Assembly (NCBI GenBank): GCA_014529385.2
Contig: CM043964.1
Location: 107,407,587-107,471,586, forward strand
DNA length: 64,000 bases
Source: Adiantum capillus-veneris
Taxonomy: Eukaryota; Streptophyta; Polypodiopsida; Polypodiales; Pteridaceae
Reading direction: 5' to 3'
Positions 44,927 through 54,654 of the stretch are shown here, piece by piece. Numbering within the stretch: the stretch's first letter is position 1; each line of letters opens with the position of its first letter. Position numbers and translations under genes: made by a program. The notes below the pieces were generated by a model that had not been told where the DNA came from, made no database searches, and saw only the letters and a list, made by a program, of their open reading frames with translations.

Positions 44927-46244
44927 TGCCTTGAAGGATGTTTAAGGCACCAAATGTACAATGCCATCCAAGAGTCCTTGCAGTGTAGCCTCTTTTCATT
45001 CCTTTTTGATACCTACAAAAAAAGTCCAAGTTAAATAAAGAACCAATAAGAGAACAAGAGAGTTTTAGGGATAACAGTTACCTTTCCACCATTTATTTGA
45101 AAGCAGAATGTTGTGGGCAGTTCAATATCATCATTTGCAGGTCCAATCTCAATTGATGTAAGCTACACATGCCTCTTATCTTTACAATTGACATATGCTC
45201 ATTGTTTACCCATATATCAATGTCTTCTATTGGGCTGTCAATGAAGTCCTCCATGTCTTGATCAAGTGGAGTTAGCTGACCACCAACATAGTGCCATCTT
45301 CTGTAATAAAATGACATAATGAAGTTTTGTGTCCCTATCATGTATTTGCAAGCAATTGAGCCAGCTTGCACATTACAAGTGATTCCATTCACTGTTTTGG
45401 TGTTCCAACCCTCATCCACAAATTCAAGTACATTTGCCGAGTCTAAAGTCTTCACTGAAAACATTGTTCTAGATTTTCTGACTTTAGCATTAGAGAAGAA
45501 GTCTACAAAAACTGTAATGGGCATGAATATAGAAATTCTACTCTGTTTGCTTGCTATGTTTGCTTTGAAACACTTTTGAATCTCACAAAACAGTTTGCAC
45601 CTGTAGCCCTCACTTGTATTTGAGCTAGGGAGTGACCATTCTCCACTTTTGAAATCAGGCAAGTCTAGCTTGGTTGTGGCTCCAAGTTCTCCAGTCCTTC
45701 TAGGTGGAACATAATAATGGTCAAAGAAGAATATTCCATTCTCTGCCAGTGAACCCTTAGTCCTTCCCTTGTATGTTTCTTCACCAATTGATCCATGACA
45801 CACATCCAGAATATTTATAACACATTCTACTGGTTGCCATTCCATAATGTTTGAAGGATACAAATCTGTACAACAAATAACCTTATACAACATGCATTAC
45901 AAATAAGGATTTAAGTTAAGAGACTTACAGTTTGGTCTATGTAATGGCAAAGCAGAACTCTCTGAGTCAATATGCAGATCTTTATGCATGTACACATGCT
46001 GCACCAGCACCTCTTTGATTGATTTTTTGTTGTCGCCAAAGCTGAAATCTTTAACAATACCCTTCCATCCCGCCAAGAAAGAGTTTTTGGTGGAAGACTT
46101 TATTCTCTTGTTCTGTTGCATCAGTATCCACGTTCCTTTGTGTATAGTTATTGGAATCCATTCTCCATTTTGATCAGTCGTGTTGTAAGTAACAGTGGCT
46201 TCAATGGAAGTTCTTGGTCGTTTTGATCGTGATGAAGATTCCAT
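44911..46244 (-). CDS. Transposon gene C, unknown protein (three exons)
   Basis: Exons on the - strand: 46244-45929, 45865-45082 and 45012-44911. The introns of 63 and 69 bp have GTAAGT..ACAG and GTAACT..GTAG borders. It starts MESSSRSKRPRTSIEATVTY, a basic N-terminus that could be a nuclear signal. The middle has KGTWILMQQNKRIKSSTKNS and ITVFVDFFSNAKVRKSRTMF. The last exon has KRLHCKDSWMALYIWCLKH. A single-base frameshift near 45160 is implied, because coding continues in another frame (IEIGPANDDIELPTTFCF) up to a good donor. Total about 400 residues. I recognise no family. Its place next to the right end suggests an accessory transposition or regulatory role. Confidence 0.5.
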
Positions 46245-46569
46245 GGTGAAAAAAGAAATGAGCAGAGAAGTTTAGCCTGAATTCAAGAGAAGAATAAGTA
46301 GAATGTGCAAAAAACGGTTCAAATCTGGAAAAGATCATGAGATAGAATCCAAACGTTGTTTTATGATGACGACGTGCAAAATGAAAACAATATAATATGA
46401 GAAGTACGTCTTTCTAAAAGCGACAGCTATTGAATGCCTTTGCTTTTTTACTTGTTGACATTGCTATTTACTAGCTCAAAGTTGCGGTAAAGATAGAATA
46501 TTTGCTTTTTTTGTGAGTTTTCAAAAATAGAGGTTCCGTAACGGAAGCTCTTCAACCATTGGTTGAGAG

Positions 46570-46619
46570 CACTCTCTCTCTACACGCTAAAAAGCACAAA
46601 AATGACCTCAAAATTCCCC
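46570..46619 (-). repeat. Right terminal inverted repeat
   Basis: Complement of the left end; the outermost bases are ..TTCCCC followed by TA. Just inside lies a short palindromic stretch (TTCAACCATTGGTTGA, 46551-46566). Confidence 0.75.
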
Positions 46620-46621
46620 TA

Positions 46622-46937
46622 ATGCATCTTCATTGCATCACCTAGGTCACAAGGAACACAAAGATTGTATTGTAACAAGTCTCTCTTAATGGGAGATTTC
46701 ATAATACAAATGCCTATTAGAGGGGGGACCGGCTCCACATAAATCCGTTCCTCAACTATTGTCGTGTTCTCTAAATTCTCTCTCTTGCAAAAGTATTGTT
46801 CATGCCAAGTGAACTAATTGTTATGTTTGTGTTGTTATCTTCAACTATGTTCACCCGCTATGCTCACAAAGTAATTCCTCAAAAGTACTCTCATTAATTT
46901 CCTCTGCTCTCAAGTTAATAGGCCAATTTCATTTACA
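46622..46937 (+). repeat. Chromovirus B 3' LTR, right part
   Basis: Inverted match to about 22076-22420, including AATACAAATGCCTATT and GGGGACCGGCTC. Ends CATTTACA. Together with 37912-39244 it makes an LTR of about 1.65 kb. Confidence 0.75.
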
Positions 46938-48000
46938 AAATGTCATTATAAGTTGAAATCTTGAATAATCACCGAACCATTTTATTTATTTTTGATCGAA
47001 AGATATTTATATAAGGATCATCGACGATTTTGATCGAAACTAGCGAAGCCAACAGTCCCAGCTAATAATACTAAGGAAATAGAAACACGCTACGACTAGC
47101 CATATGTGTGTGCACGTGCGCATGTGCCCACCTTTACCCAGACACCATAACTAATGAGTTTAGCAGGCCCATTAGTTATGGGCCTACTTCCTCCAAAAAA
47201 GAATAAGTAATGCAACATCAAACTTGACACCATGCCATTCTTTTTTACTCAGAGAAGCAGTTATGGTGGCAATCAAAACTCTTCTATGAAAGCCTTTAGC
47301 TTGAAACTTCCTAAAATAAGGACCCTCGTTTCTTCTAGGGCTGAAAATACATTAGTGGAAGAGTTGTGAAACCAGTCTGGTAAAGACAACCATCAATGAT
47401 TTTTTCAATTCTTGTTGAATTGATAACTCCAATTGGAGTTTAGTGACCAAGTCAACCATACATTCAGTAAGTGCTTTTAAAGAAATATGAGGAGTAAGTG
47501 GTTGAGAAGGTATGTGATTGAGGCCTTTGGAAAAGAGGCATCTCACAGAGCTATTCTCAATAATAGAGAGATCCTAGTACATACATGCATTCCAAGAATG
47601 CCAAATTCCATAGTAAACCCATTCCATAAATGATAGTCACATGACAAGGGTTTTCCTTTTCCGTTAGAACTTGGCTAACTCTCCTTTGTGAGAAAGTGTC
47701 AGGGCGGGAATATTTTCAATGAATTCAGATAAGTCTGCCACCCCTTCCTTAGAGTTGTTGACAAGTTGGGCAAGGGTATGGAAACATTTATCAAACGACA
47801 TGGTTTGAACCAAAGAGCTGTCTAGATTAGCTGAAGCCCCTTTAGTTGCTATAGGGTCATGAATGCATCTAAGTACCTGAAGCGAGGGCTTAAAAAGAGG
47901 CTCCATAGGAAGCTCTAATCCTAGACATAGTGCTAAGTTTTGCAAAGTCCATAAAAAGTTATTTAAAAAAATATTTACCACCAAAGGTAAGAACTGGTAT
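46938..48000 (-). pseudogene. Possible 3' end of a truncated LINE
   Basis: Two - strand frames (47664-47984 and 47352-47546), separated by stops. YYGIWHSWNACMY resembles the W.IW..RN...F pattern that follows the zinc domain of plant LINE ORF2. On the - strand the sequence ends near 46975 in CGATCAAAATCG and TTTTTGATCGAAAG-type words, similar to plant LINE 3' tails. No RT catalytic motif is present. Weak call. Confidence 0.3.
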
Positions 48001-48563
48001 CCTCTTCAGTCTTCAACCAACCAGGAGAACCTATCAGGTCCGTGTGAAGAGATGTTAGAGGGTAGATCAAACGGGCGCCCAATTGGTCATTAGCCTTAAT
48101 TGCAGATTTGAGTGCTTAAATCACTATTTTTAGTCGTTTTGACCATAGGAGAGTGTTCTTAGACCATAGGACGACATTTTTGGCATGTTTTGTTCAGTTT
48201 TTAGGACCTTTTTCATGATGGATCATGATTTTGGTACCTTGTCGAATTGCGACCAGACTTGAAAGGATAGTGCCCCTAGGTGTCCTTGACCTCCTCCTAA
48301 GGTTTTGTTGCATTTCAAGTCCGTTCGAGTGCCGAAATGGCATGATGACCTATAGCTGTGAGAAAGGACATATGCAGATTTTTCTCATCTTTGAGTGTTG
48401 GTTTGCTTGTAGAGTTGTTGTGTTTGCTTGTTAAGGTTCACTTCTTGAGATTGACAATCTCAAAGAGTCTCCGTGCCCCATCTGAGTCACTTCCTTGAGT
48501 ATTGACATTATGTTAGTACCAAAAAGCTATGTTGCAGACATCCATCGCGATGACCCACTAACA
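48001..48563 (+). repeat. 5' LTR end of a gypsy element related to gypsy-1
   Basis: Resembles the last 450 bp of the gypsy-1 LTR (15100-15551), for example TTGAGATTGACAATCTCA and GAGTATTGACATTATGTTAG. It ends CACTAACA and is followed by a primer site. The 5' edge is not determined. Confidence 0.6.
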
Positions 48564-48583
48564 TTGGCGCCGCTACCGGGGAT
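48564..48583 (+). other. Primer-binding site, tRNA-Asp type
   Basis: TTGGCGCCGCTACCGGGGAT differs by few bases from the plant gypsy primer site TGGCGCCGTTGCCGGGGA, complementary to tRNA-Asp. It directly follows the LTR end. Confidence 0.75.
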
Positions 48584-49050
48584 ATGATCCTTAGATGGTG
48601 AGTGACCTCGTGCGTATTTTGGGCGTTCTTTTATGAAGATTTGTCTCTCCATTCCATTTATAGGTAGCAATGAAGCAGCTAGACACGGGGTTTAGTGCTT
48701 GATAAAGTTTAGAAGTCGAGGACTTGCTAGATCTATTCTTGAGAAGTAAAGAGGGTTGTGAGTGAGATAGCCAAAAGAATATCATTCTTCAATTTTCTCT
48801 ATGCTTTTAGAGTACTGTTCTATTTTTCGTTTTGACTTTATTTTGTACCATTTTGTTTGTTTTTGTAATGTATTCAACATTTTTCAATAAAAGTATTTTA
48901 TTCAGTTTGCAAATATTTAAGGTTTGTATTTTGTTAAGTCATAATGCGTTCAAAGGGAACGATCGGATCGGAAATCAGACTCTGGAACTATTACTTATGG
49001 TCTTTATTCACTTGAAAACAATAGGTTGATGAGAAACTTAAGTCTCAAGA
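48584..49050. other. Leader of the preceding element, no gene seen
   Basis: T-rich non-coding sequence downstream of the primer site; I see no gag. Confidence 0.4.
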
Positions 49051-51014
49051 GTGTATCTAAAGATAAGAGTTGACCTTTTAGGAAAGAGAGAGCAATTTTA
49101 AGAAAGGAGGAGTATTTTTAGGAAAGAAAAAGGAGGGAGTTAAGTTTAGAGTTCTTGTCTTGGAAGCCAAGCTTCCTTTAAAATTGGAGAACCAAAATTG
49201 CGCATCGGAATCCATGTCCGCAAAAATAAATAAATAAATATATTTATAGAGCCACGAACGTACGCGAACTTATCTCTCTTTGCTTCCCTCTATTCTTAGC
49301 TGGCCTTGAGAGCCTATATAAAGACCCATCTCCCTTCACTTTTGGGAGACACAGAGACACACACTCTCAGAAGCGAAAGCTCTCTTGTCTTGACATCGGA
49401 GTTACCTTTTCTCCCTTAATCTCTCTCTCCCTCAAACTCTTACCTTCAAGCCATCTCCATCTCCAACTCCCTCTCTACCATTGTCTGTTGCCCTTCGGAT
49501 TCTTGAGTTCTCTTTCTCTCTTTCCTTTTCTCTACCTCGTTTTATGATGGCCCCAAAGCGAGTGACCTGAAGCTCGAAGGATGTTCATGTCGTTCCACTT
49601 CCAAGAAAGGTGCAAAGGAAGGCTTCAACTATAGCTCAAACGAAGGTATTGGTTGTGGAAGAAGTGGAAGCCGATTGACCTCAATTACGAAAAGTAAACC
49701 AATCATGTCATCAATCCAATAAGACAAATTTATAATTCTACATTGCTATTCATGTTGACCTGGGAAGCTAAGCATAGGGATTCCCTTAAACTGTCCAAGA
49801 AATGTGATTCTATCACAAGAAACAAGCATATGTTTTCATAGATTAGTGAAAGGATTGTTAGATAAATTATCATTGTTTGCTAAATCGTTATTGCTTGATA
49901 AATTGTTATTGTTTGATAAGTTATTACTGATTTGATATGAAGAATTGATTGATCATGTTCGAAGAATCATTGAAAGAGAAGAATTATTGAAAGAATATCT
50001 TTTGTTCCTCGTGGGTAGCGAGATGATTCTACGGTTAGCGGAGATTAAGCTGAGGTTATCAGCTCTCTTTTGTTCCTCGCGATTAGCGGAATGCCTCGCA
50101 GATAGCGGGATGCCTCACGGGTAGTGGGATGCCTGGCAATTGGCAAGATGCCTTGCGGGTAGCGGGATGCCTGGTGGTTAGCAAGATGCCTTGCGGTTAG
50201 TAAGATGTTAAGGTTGTGCAATTCACGGTTAGCGAATAAATCCTTTGCAAAGGCTCTATTGGTTAGACAGAGAAAGTCCGCGGGTAGTGGCAACTCATGA
50301 GAAATTGGAAAAGTTCTTTTTGTTGAATTATAGGGTTGTCTTCATTAGGCCTTGTTTGAATTGTTTTGGTATTGTTTGAAGGGCTGTATAAAAGAATCTA
50401 TGTCTGGAATTAATTAAAGAATACTGTTTGTATATGTAAAACAGTGTGGTAGTAATTAGAAAATAAGATAAAAAGTGTGAGTGTGGGATGGAAAGTGGGG
50501 GTTGACTCAGGTTGCCAGTCAAGCTGGGTGGTCTCGATTAGTCGAGGAACTCTCCACTCCCTCTTATTAAGAGAAGTGAAATTAGAGACTCATTGTGCCA
50601 AGAGGCAAGATGTCCCAAATCTACGTGCCCCTGAAAGCTATAGACTCGATTAGTCGGGTACTTTTCACAAGATTACTAGTTAGTTTAGACTACTTCTCAC
50701 ATATTTATGGTTTATGAATGGCGGTCATGCCTATTAAACGTGAAAAAAAAGGTGTTGTTTATGGATTCTAAATATGTCAATGGGATCTCATCTTTATGTT
50801 AGGAAACAACTTTCATTAGAATTCTAATTTATCGACATGGATTGTAGAGTATGACCCTTATAACCACGTAAATGATGGATAGAGGACTTCTTCTCTTCTT
50901 TTGCTCGTATCTCTACTTTGTGGAAACGAAGTAGGGTGTCGTCAACAAAAAAGGAGAATAAAGAAAGGCCATCTATCAAGTCGCTCCAATCTTCTCGGGG
51001 TTGGGGACCTCACA
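49051..51014 (+). repeat. Probable 5' LTR of a third gypsy family
   Basis: The right edge is CCTCACA at 51014, followed 2 bp later by a tRNA-iMet-like primer site. TATATAAAG near 49314 would be its TATA box, with a leader rich in CTC words after it. The left edge is uncertain. A short frame from about 49546 (MMAPKRVT, then a stop) is not convincing as a gene. Includes the 19-bp array at 50075-50207. Confidence 0.45.
50075..50207 (+). repeat. Seven tandem 19-bp units
   Basis: Seven units of exactly 19 bp with consensus CCTTGCGGTTAGCGGGATG. They vary at several positions but keep length and the final GATG/AATG. Confidence 0.9.
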
Positions 51015-51016
51015 AT

Positions 51017-51029
51017 TGGTATCAGAACC
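51017..51029 (+). other. Primer-binding site, tRNA-iMet type
   Basis: TGGTATCAGAACC matches the first 10 bases of TGGTATCAGAGC. It follows the LTR end ACA by 2 bp. Confidence 0.75.
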
Positions 51030-51239
51030 TAGGTTAAAAAGATTAAATTGGCTACTTTAAACTTCCTCATGTGTATGGGTTTCTATACCTATTATCCGAC
51101 TCATAGAGATGTTACGTTATGCCGATTGACATTACCATAGTTATGGTTGAAACCTCTATTATGTTTTTTCATGGAGAGATCATTTGTAGACCCCTATATG
51201 ACATTTTGATGATTTTATGAATAGAAGATTGAGTTGTTT

Positions 51240-51500
51240 TTCTACAAAGAAACTGTTTGACTGGTTAATTCATGAAAGTGAGTTTTTTTGGTAGATTGAA
51301 TGAGCCATGACTGGTTAAGTCATGTGATTGAATAACCCATGATTGCTTAAGTCATGTGATTGAGATAATCATGACAGGTTAAGTCATGTGACTAAGTCTT
51401 GATGGACTAGTTAAATCAAGATTGTTTAGGTCATGTGATTGAGTTTTAATGAATCCGATAATTAATGATTGGTTAAGTCATACGTTTGAGCTTTTAGTGG
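51240..51500 (+). repeat. Degenerate repeats of a self-complementary word
   Basis: Variants of TGACTGGTTAAGTCATGTGA recur about seven times between the primer site and gag. Each contains TGACT..AGTCA, so it can fold into a small hairpin. Confidence 0.75.
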
Positions 51501-51554
51501 ACTAGATAAGTCTAAGTTTGGAAAGTACCCTATTGATTTGAGTTATTATAAACA

Positions 51555-51941
51555 TTGATGTACACTCAGGGGAATCCTCAAATCACTTCTATGTTGGAAA
51601 ACCTTCAGAACAATGCTATTTACACAAAAGTTCAAGAAAAGAAATTGTTGCTCAAACAAATGCAACCACCTTCTTTTAAAGGAGAGGGTGATGATATTGA
51701 GAAAGATACAGAAGTATGGATTGAAGCTATGGATGATTACTTCTTTGCTGCAAGCACCACACCTGCAAATCAAGCAATGCTAGGGATGTTTCGGCTCTCA
51801 GGAAAAGCAAAATTATGGTGGAAACAATATTTTTGTGATATGAGTGTTGGAGAACTCTCAGAGTTGGTAGGAAATCAAACAAGCAGTGAAGGAAAGGTAC
51901 TTACACCTGTCCATGAGCTAGACTTCAACAAGAGCTCATGA
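51555..51941 (+). pseudogene. Gag N-terminal fragment of the third gypsy family
   Basis: A 128-residue frame. QMQPPSFKGEGDDIEKDTEV, WIEAMDDYFFAASTTP and FRLSGKAKLWWKQYF are the start of a plant gypsy capsid domain: PPxFxG, W...M..YF, LxGxAxxWW. The ATG at 51558 is the first plausible start after the primer site. The element is cut by the LINE within 20-100 bp of the frame end. Confidence 0.75.
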
Positions 51942-52019
51942 AATCAACAAAATGATTGAGTCCGGCCCTAACAACAACAAAAGAACTTGCTCCCAAAAAG
52001 AATACAGTGGGCTGGTAGA

Positions 52020-53246
52020 AGACGGGTTGGCAGATCGTGCCTTTTCTGCTTTAAAATAGTCTTTGCCACAACAGGTGGAGGTTGCCAAGGCTATTATTGT
52101 AGTGATTTCACCAACACTTATCAAAAAACGATTAGCCAGGCAAGCTAAGATAACACTTGTATCTAGGTTGAGTGGAAGAATCCCGAACAGGTTTGAGATG
52201 ATTTAATGGCTTCAGGGCCCTCAAATTCTTGGTCATGGAGGAGCATTCGAAAGTACTTTCTACCTAGCTAAAGGTTTTCAGTGAGATTCAAAGAGGCCTC
52301 CGATGTGGAAAAGATCTTTGACAAATAGCTCCTAGTATTTAATAGGACTACGGTTTGTGTGGTGCCTTGGGAGCTAGTGTTCAACTCAGCTGAATCTCTA
52401 CAAGGGTTTCATCCGGTCTGGGTTGAGTTTATGGGACTGGCTAGCTAGCTGTGGGAAAATCTCATGATGCTTGCTAGCCAACTGGGCACTCCCTTATTTA
52501 TACCTAGCACGAGAGGGTTTGGCAGAACCTCAAACAGGGTCTGTATAGGCTGGGATGTGTCTAAAACTCTACCTAAAAGCATGGTTATCAATGTCGGAGC
52601 TGGGCTAGTTACTATTCCACTAAACTTTGGAACATACTGTGGGTCATGTTTTGAATGCAACAACTTTGGACACTTCGCCAAGGACTGCCCCTTGAGGTCT
52701 AATGATACTGCAACTCCGACAGCACAGGCCCCCACTAAAATGGAATCCCCGATGGAAGGACTGGAGAAACAAGGAGGCAGTAACAAAGGGGCAAATGCAG
52801 AGAAGGATAAAGTAGGTATGGTATGTGACAAAATGGATATTAAGATGCAGAATAAGATTGCGGAGGAATTGATCCCCATACAATGAACTTCCGAAGGTGC
52901 AGGCAATAATAATAGGATTGCTACTCCCGCTGCTACCCCCAAATTTATGACAGTGACAACGGTGATGATTGTCCGAGTTCCCGGTCTGAAAAGAGCCAAA
53001 CGAGTGAAGGCAGTGGCAAGAGACTCCAAAGTGCTTCAAGTCGTGAGAACACTTGAGGTGAAAGGATCTAATACATCCTCCACCCCTTCGAAAGGAGGAG
53101 GGTTCAGTGTCCCACTGCACAATCCATTTGCAGCGTTGCAAGAAAAGAAATCCCCTGACTTGGAACCCTCGGATTCTCTTGAGACCAAGGAGAGGGGGGG
53201 GGGGGAAGATTCAGATGCTGAAGAAGTCGTTCCTCTATCCCAATGA
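52020..53246 (+). pseudogene. LINE ORF1 (RNA-binding protein)
   Basis: The upstream part is in a broken frame. From 52464 the frame has LASQLGTPLFIPSTRGFGR and GWDVSKTLPKSMVINVGAG, typical of the plant LINE ORF1 domain (DUF4283-like), followed by CFECNNFGHFAKDC (C-x2-C-x4-H-x4-C). The zinc knuckle frame stops at 52884-52886. Coding-like sequence continues at 52947-53246, with Lys/Arg-rich then acidic segments. Stops near 52205 and 52320 break the N-terminus. Confidence 0.75.
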
Positions 53247-53259
53247 ACCCCTCATTAAT

Positions 53260-54010
53260 GATGGAGTCTCTCACTATCCGATCTTGGAACGTAAAGGGGT
53301 TGAAAGAGTACTCTATTCTTGGAGGAAATAAAAAAGGAGAAGATAGTCAACTATTGGGCCATCCACGAACACCACTTAGATGCCCATAGCAAGAGAAAGT
53401 AGGTGCTAGGAAAGAAACTGGTACTCTATGAGAAGGAAGTAACGGTTTCAGTGGTGTCCTCAGCATTGCGGATAGAGAATTGGAGCTAAAGTTGGTTCTT
53501 AACCACCCGTCCGGCAGAATCCTGGGGATTAGAATCAGATGGGAAGGGCATCCCTTCACCATTGTGAATGTGTAAGGCCCATGCAATGCAAAAGAAAGAG
53601 CTAAATTGTGGATGCATCTTAGAGATACTCCTATTGAAGGGGAGTGGCTGTTGGTTGGCGACTTCAATATGGTAGAAAAGAGCAGGGATAGAACAAGATC
53701 CTCTAGTATGTTGGTTGGCTCAAAAAGGTCTAAATGGCAAAGTTTGTGTGAAAAGTGGACGATGATCGACTTATGGGAAGTCGGCCCATGGAACAGCACG
53801 CCTGGTTTCACCTACACAAGCCTCGAGTATGCCCGCACTGCCTCTAGGCTGGACATATGCTATTGCTCACACCAAGGTGACTGGATACCGTCGTTGATGG
53901 AGATGAAGGTAGTCCCAACAAAAAACCTTTCAGATCATATTCCTCTACACATACATTTTAAGAAGAATAAGGGGAGGAGCAGACCCCAAGAGGTGAGAAA
54001 AAACTGCTAG
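53260..54010 (+). pseudogene. LINE ORF2 endonuclease domain
   Basis: Begins with IRSWNVKGL (Asn of the APE fold, about 53277), then GEWLLVGDFNMVEKSRDR (Asp/Asn, about 53640), WEVGPWNSTPGFTYTS and finally NLSDHIPLHIHFKK (catalytic SDH, about 53930). This nicks target DNA to prime reverse transcription. Stops near 53400, 53485 and 53574 break it. Confidence 0.85.
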
Positions 54011-54329
54011 TAACACGGGCACACCTATTCAAAGACCCTCTTTTTAGGAATTAAACCAAGAAAGCACTGAGTAAGCTCAAAAAAGATGTCAACCTCAACA
54101 AACACAATGCGTGGGACCTCTTTACTCGGAGCATCCAGAAAGCAATCAAAACCTCGGGCCCCTAAATCAAGAAAGCTAGGGAGGTACACCTTCTGCATCT
54201 TATAGCGGAGGTACAATTGCTTACCTCCATAAAAGCCAATGGGCATGCTACTGAGGAGGACCACAAACGCTGACTCGAAGCCAAATCTAACCTTGCTAAT
54301 GAGCAGCTATAGGTGAAAGGAAAGGCGTT

Positions 54330-54502
54330 GATTTAGGGTACTATCATCTATAATTTAGGGAAGAATTTGGGTCGCTATCTTTTCTTTAAGATTAATTGTC
54401 CTCTTTTGTTTATGAACATGTGAGGCTCATGATACCCACCCTTTAAATCTCTAGTAGTATTTCTCATATCCCCAACTATGATAGATTGGTTAACATAATA
54501 AT

Positions 54503-54538
<36 letters not shown>

Positions 54539-54650
54539 GTACATCCCTCTTTCACCAGTTTGTAGCGGATTGGTCTCATAGGTTATTTTGGCCTTTTGAA
54601 GGCATTAATATATTAGTTGATTTCATCAACCCCCCACCTCCCCTGCACAC
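54330..54650. other. Possible insertion between endonuclease and RT
   Basis: About 320 bp without ORF2-like coding, containing a (CT)n run at about 54508-54537. ORF2-like coding returns at about 54655 (AWAFKIKKSRGHVHSLYDEK). Could be a short element or a decayed spacer. Confidence 0.4.
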
Positions 54651-54654
54651 TGCC

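Larger units (their letters stand above)
39245..46619. mobile_element. DNA transposon with DDE transposase and two further genes (7375 bp)
   Basis: A cut-and-paste type element inserted in the chromovirus B LTR, which resumes at 46622. The terminal inverted repeats read GGGGAATTTTGAGGTCACTT at 39245 and GGGGAATTTTGAGGTCATTT on the - strand from 46619, with weaker similarity continuing to about 50 bp. Both ends are flanked by TA, a probable 2-bp target duplication. Inside are a + strand transposase (39568-42055), a convergent - strand gene (42146-43636), a repeated-hairpin block (about 43938-44624) and a - strand three-exon gene (44911-46244). I cannot assign a superfamily. Confidence 0.75.
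36967..46937 (+). mobile_element. Chromovirus copy B, 3' part only, + strand
   Basis: Same family as copy A but on the + strand. Only the integrase C-terminus, chromodomain tail, polypurine tract (CAAGAGAGGGGTAA, 37898-37911) and 3' LTR are present. Everything upstream is cut off by LARD-C. The LTR (37912-46937) is split by the DNA transposon at 39245-46619. Confidence 0.8.

Noticed and set aside
49546-49680. Host gene start downstream of a TATA box
   Set aside because: The frame MMAPKRVT stops after a few codons, and the setting fits an LTR leader better.
50075-50207. CRISPR array
   Set aside because: Units are contiguous without spacers, and the setting is a eukaryotic LTR.
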